Part shown: piece after piece, positions 5,286 through 5,383 of the stretch
How the letters are laid out: the number at the start of each line of letters is the position of its first letter
Numbering within the stretch: the stretch's first letter is position 1
NCBI GenBank assembly: GCA_947624635.1
Contig: CANQLF010000045.1
Coordinates: 1 to 5,383 of the forward strand
From: an uncultured Bacilli bacterium
GTDB taxonomy: Bacteria; Bacillota_I; Bacilli_A; RF39; UBA660
Direction of reading: 5' to 3'
Length of the DNA: 5,383 nucleotides
The notes under the pieces: model-generated
Database searches by the model: none
Seen by the model: only the letters and a program-made list of their open reading frames with translations
Told to the model about the DNA's origin: nothing
Program-made: the position numbers and the translations under genes

Positions 5286-5383
5286 AAACATAGAATAGAG
5301 ATTTTAATATATTTTATTTTTCAAATCTATAATTATATGATAAAATATGTATAGGGATTCAAATTGATAACAAAAACTGTTGA
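5286..5383 (+). other. Non-coding leader of a gene beyond the window
   Basis: I see no ORF with an RBS here. The stretch holds promoter P2 and, after its expected start, about 30 bases of untranslated sequence running off the end. In B. subtilis the region after rpe carries thiN, then rpmB on the opposite strand and yloU. None of these can be recognised in what is shown. Confidence 0.4.
5318..5346 (+). promoter_or_regulatory. Candidate promoter P2 for a downstream gene
   Basis: The -35 is TTTTCA (5318-5323, four of six), the spacer is exactly 17 bp, and the -10 is TAAAAT (5341-5346, five of six) with TATG at 5336-5339 as an extended -10. The start would be near 5352-5354. It lies 61 bp after P1 in the same orientation, so the next gene may have tandem promoters. 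This stretch is so A+T-rich that chance matches are possible. Confidence 0.5.

Noticed and set aside
5299..5328. AGATTT/AAATCT inverted repeat between P1 and P2
   Set aside because: Only 6 bp with a long A/T loop; expected by chance at this composition.
1..5383. CRISPR array, insertion sequence, prophage or defence system
   Set aside because: No spaced direct repeats, transposase, integrase or attachment-like repeats; five core genes fill nearly the whole window.

Overview
The window carries five complete, tightly packed protein genes, all on the + strand, in the order rlmN - prpC - prkC - rsgA - rpe. It comes from a very A+T-rich low-GC Gram-positive (Firmicutes) chromosome. Three things support this: codons ending in A or T almost everywhere, AGGAGG-like ribosome binding sites, and a gene order that is classical for Firmicutes (in Bacillus subtilis rsmB-rlmN-prpC-prkC-rsgA(cpgA/yloQ)-rpe-thiN). 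All five Trp codons I found are TGG and no gene has an internal TGA, so the standard code fits, not the Mycoplasma code. A kinase with extracellular PASTA domains implies a cell that makes peptidoglycan. My best guess is an uncultured or gut-type lineage of Bacilli/Erysipelotrichia, but I cannot name a genus.

Layout. Positions 1-40 hold a strong A/T-rich hairpin, probably the terminator of a gene lying before the window. Positions 45-95 hold a G+C-rich island that forms the spacer of a good sigma-A type promoter (extended -10), with a very short leader into rlmN. From 96 to 5162 the genes run with no real gaps: rlmN/prpC share 1 base, prpC/prkC share 4 bases, prkC/rsgA are 2 bases apart and rsgA/rpe abut directly. 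This is one transcription unit with probable translational coupling. After rpe, 5163-5383 is non-coding: a long imperfect hairpin (about 5200-5250) that probably ends the operon, then two candidate promoters with extended -10 elements, which presumably drive a + strand gene beginning beyond the window. No thiN follows rpe within the 221 bases available.

How the genes fit together. RlmN methylates 23S rRNA A2503 (and some tRNAs). PrkC is a membrane Ser/Thr kinase that reads cell-wall fragments through its PASTA domains, and PrpC is the phosphatase that reverses its phosphorylations. RsgA is a GTPase for late 30S assembly and, in B. subtilis, a known PrkC substrate. Rpe is ribulose-phosphate 3-epimerase of the pentose phosphate pathway. 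The cluster thus joins ribosome maturation, wall sensing and central carbon metabolism.

I see no mobile element, CRISPR array, tRNA or new defence system. The window is an ordinary core-genome locus. The points worth a second look are the unusual promoter spacer, two striking inverted repeats inside rsgA and rpe, the intergenic double promoter, and several residue substitutions in otherwise conserved motifs.
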